Source of the DNA: CBDUEV01 sp965366365
GTDB lineage: Bacteria > Actinomycetota > Acidimicrobiia > Spongiisociales > JAENVV01
NCBI GenBank assembly: GCA_965366365.1
Contig: CBDUEV010000120.1
Span: 1 to 5,167 of the forward strand
Length of the DNA: 5,167 nucleotides
Direction: 5' to 3'
A program made the position numbers and the translations under genes. Below the pieces are notes generated by a model. The model searched no databases. It was given only the letters and a program-made list of their open reading frames with translations, and was not told where the DNA came from. Positions 4,599-5,167 of this stretch are shown here, piece by piece. How positions within the stretch are numbered: position 1 is the first letter of the stretch; the number at the start of each line of letters is the position of its first letter.

Positions 4599-5027
4599 AT
4601 GAAGATTAGTTACTTGAAGCTCGATAGGGAACTACCCACCCCTCGCCACGCCCATCTCGGCGACGGAGGGGTCGATTTGTATGCGCGCCAATCGGTGCTG
4701 ATCGAGGCGGGAATGTGGGTAAAAGTCCCGACGGGAATCGCGGTTGCGATCCCCGATGGCTACGCCGGTCTGGTGGTGCCCCGCAGTGGCCTGGCGGCAC
4801 GCCAGGGGGTGGGGGTGGTCAACGGCCCGGGATTGATCGACGCCGGATACCGGGGCGAGGTAGCCGTTCTTCTCATCAACCACGGGCCGAAACCGGTCTC
4901 CGTCGAACGGGCCGACCGAATCGCCCAGCTGGTCGTGGTTCCCGTCGTCGAACAGGAGTTGGTGGAAGTAGAGGAACTCCCGCCAACCGGTCGAGGCGGC
5001 GGGGGATTCGGCTCGACGGGGTCGTAG
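4599..5027 (+). CDS. dut: deoxyuridine 5'-triphosphate nucleotidohydrolase (dUTPase)
   Basis: Dut hydrolyses dUTP to dUMP and pyrophosphate. This keeps uracil out of DNA and supplies dUMP for thymidylate synthesis. The protein has 142 residues, as expected for the trimeric family. All five motifs are present: GGVDLYA (23-29), PRSGLA (61-66), GLIDAGYRGEV (78-88) with the catalytic Asp81, DRIAQLVV (106-113), and the C-terminal P-loop-like RGGGGFGSTG (132-141) that closes over the substrate. The frame is open upstream to a TTG at 4527, but MKISYLKLDRELP is the normal N-terminus, so the ATG at 4599 is chosen. Only a weak GGA 9 bases upstream could act as ribosome site. The start faces the divergent membrane-protein gene across about 50 bp. 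The stop codon is part of the terminator stem. Confidence 0.97.
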   Translation: MKISYLKLDRELPTPRHAHLGDGGVDLYARQSVLIEAGMWVKVPTGIAVAIPDGYAGLVVPRSGLAARQGVGVVNGPGLIDAGYRGEVAVLLINHGPKPVSVERADRIAQLVVVPVVEQELVEVEELPPTGRGGGGFGSTGS

Positions 5028-5053
5028 CGCCCCCGCTGACGGCGCTGCGTTTT
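5023..5053 (+). terminator. rho-independent terminator of dut, overlapping its stop codon
   Basis: CGTAGCGCC (5023-5031) pairs with GGCGCTGCG (5041-5049): nine pairs with one U-G, and a 9-base loop CCCGCTGAC. TTTT (5050-5053) follows at once. The left arm includes the dut stop TAG (5025-5027). It insulates dut from the tRNA gene promoter that follows. Confidence 0.8.
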
Positions 5054-5073
5054 CGGCTGTGCATCATCTCGAC

Positions 5074-5100
5074 TTGCAGATCTGCCATGTGGGCTATGAT
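5074..5100 (+). promoter_or_regulatory. promoter of tRNA-Gly
   Basis: TTGCAG (5074-5079) and TATGAT (5095-5100, 5 of 6 to consensus) are 15 bp apart, or 16 bp if the -35 is read as CTTGCA. Transcription would start near 5107, about 5 bases before the mature tRNA end. The short leader is typical of tRNA genes. Confidence 0.65.
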
Positions 5101-5111
5101 GTTGCGAGTTC

Positions 5112-5167
5112 GCGGAAGTAGCTCAGCTGGTAGAGCGCAACCTTGCCAAGGTTGAGGTCGCGGGTTC
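5112..5167 (+). tRNA. tRNA-Gly (anticodon GCC), 3' end outside window
   Basis: The visible 56 bases fold as a tRNA. The acceptor 5' strand is GCGGAAG (5112-5118). The D arm is GCTC (5121-5124) with GAGC (5133-5136) around AGCTGGTA. The anticodon stem is CAACC (5138-5142) with GGTTG (5150-5154), and its loop TTGCCAA carries anticodon GCC at 5145-5147. Variable bases AGGTC follow, then the T-stem start GCGGG and TTC. The window ends in the T loop, so the 3' acceptor strand and CCA status cannot be seen. GCC reads GGC and GGT glycine codons. Confidence 0.95.

Noticed and set aside
1..5167. Search for CRISPR arrays, insertion sequences, integrase sites or phage genes
   Set aside because: No spaced repeats, transposase motifs or terminal inverted repeats were seen. 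The gene content is chromosomal housekeeping. The tRNA at the right end could serve as an integration site, but its 3' half is outside the window.

Overview
The window is a stretch of high-G+C bacterial chromosome, roughly two-thirds G+C by eye. It most likely comes from an actinobacterium (Actinomycetota). Three things point there: a LexA whose operators have the Gram-positive form CGAAC-N4-GTTCG, a divergent lexA / LysM-protein / nrdR arrangement like that known in mycobacteria, and a factor-independent terminator that is a long stem without a U-tract. The class is not resolved from sequence alone. Acidimicrobiia or a related uncultured lineage is a guess.

Layout, left to right. (1) Positions 1-1352, plus strand: the C-terminal two-thirds of miaA (tRNA dimethylallyltransferase), overlapping by one base the complete dapF (diaminopimelate epimerase). 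(2) Positions 1357-1989, minus strand: lexA, running tail to tail into dapF with only 4 bp between. (3) Positions 1990-2208: a divergent control region with four LexA boxes, a near-consensus plus-strand promoter with a perfect LexA box inside its spacer, and a weaker lexA promoter. (4) Positions 2209-2490, plus strand: a 93-residue protein with one membrane segment and one LysM domain, positioned and built like the SOS-induced division inhibitor YneA and the mycobacterial ChiZ/Rv2719c. (5) A 14-bp-stem hairpin terminator, then nrdR (2626-3084, plus), possibly on a leaderless transcript. (6) Positions 3091-4548, minus strand: an unrecognised protein with an N-terminal Cys/His cluster, a long low-complexity linker, one membrane helix and an all-helical outer domain. 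(7) Positions 4599-5027, plus strand: dut (dUTPase), whose terminator hairpin overlaps its stop codon. (8) From 5112, a tRNA-Gly(GCC) with its own promoter, cut off by the window end.

The functional theme of 1357-5027 is DNA damage and nucleotide supply. LexA would repress itself and the LysM division inhibitor. NrdR would repress ribonucleotide reductase. Dut would clear dUTP and supply dUMP. The most informative part is the lexA-LysM control region, where sequence architecture alone predicts a tightly LexA-silenced checkpoint protein. The least understood part is the 485-residue membrane protein between nrdR and dut.
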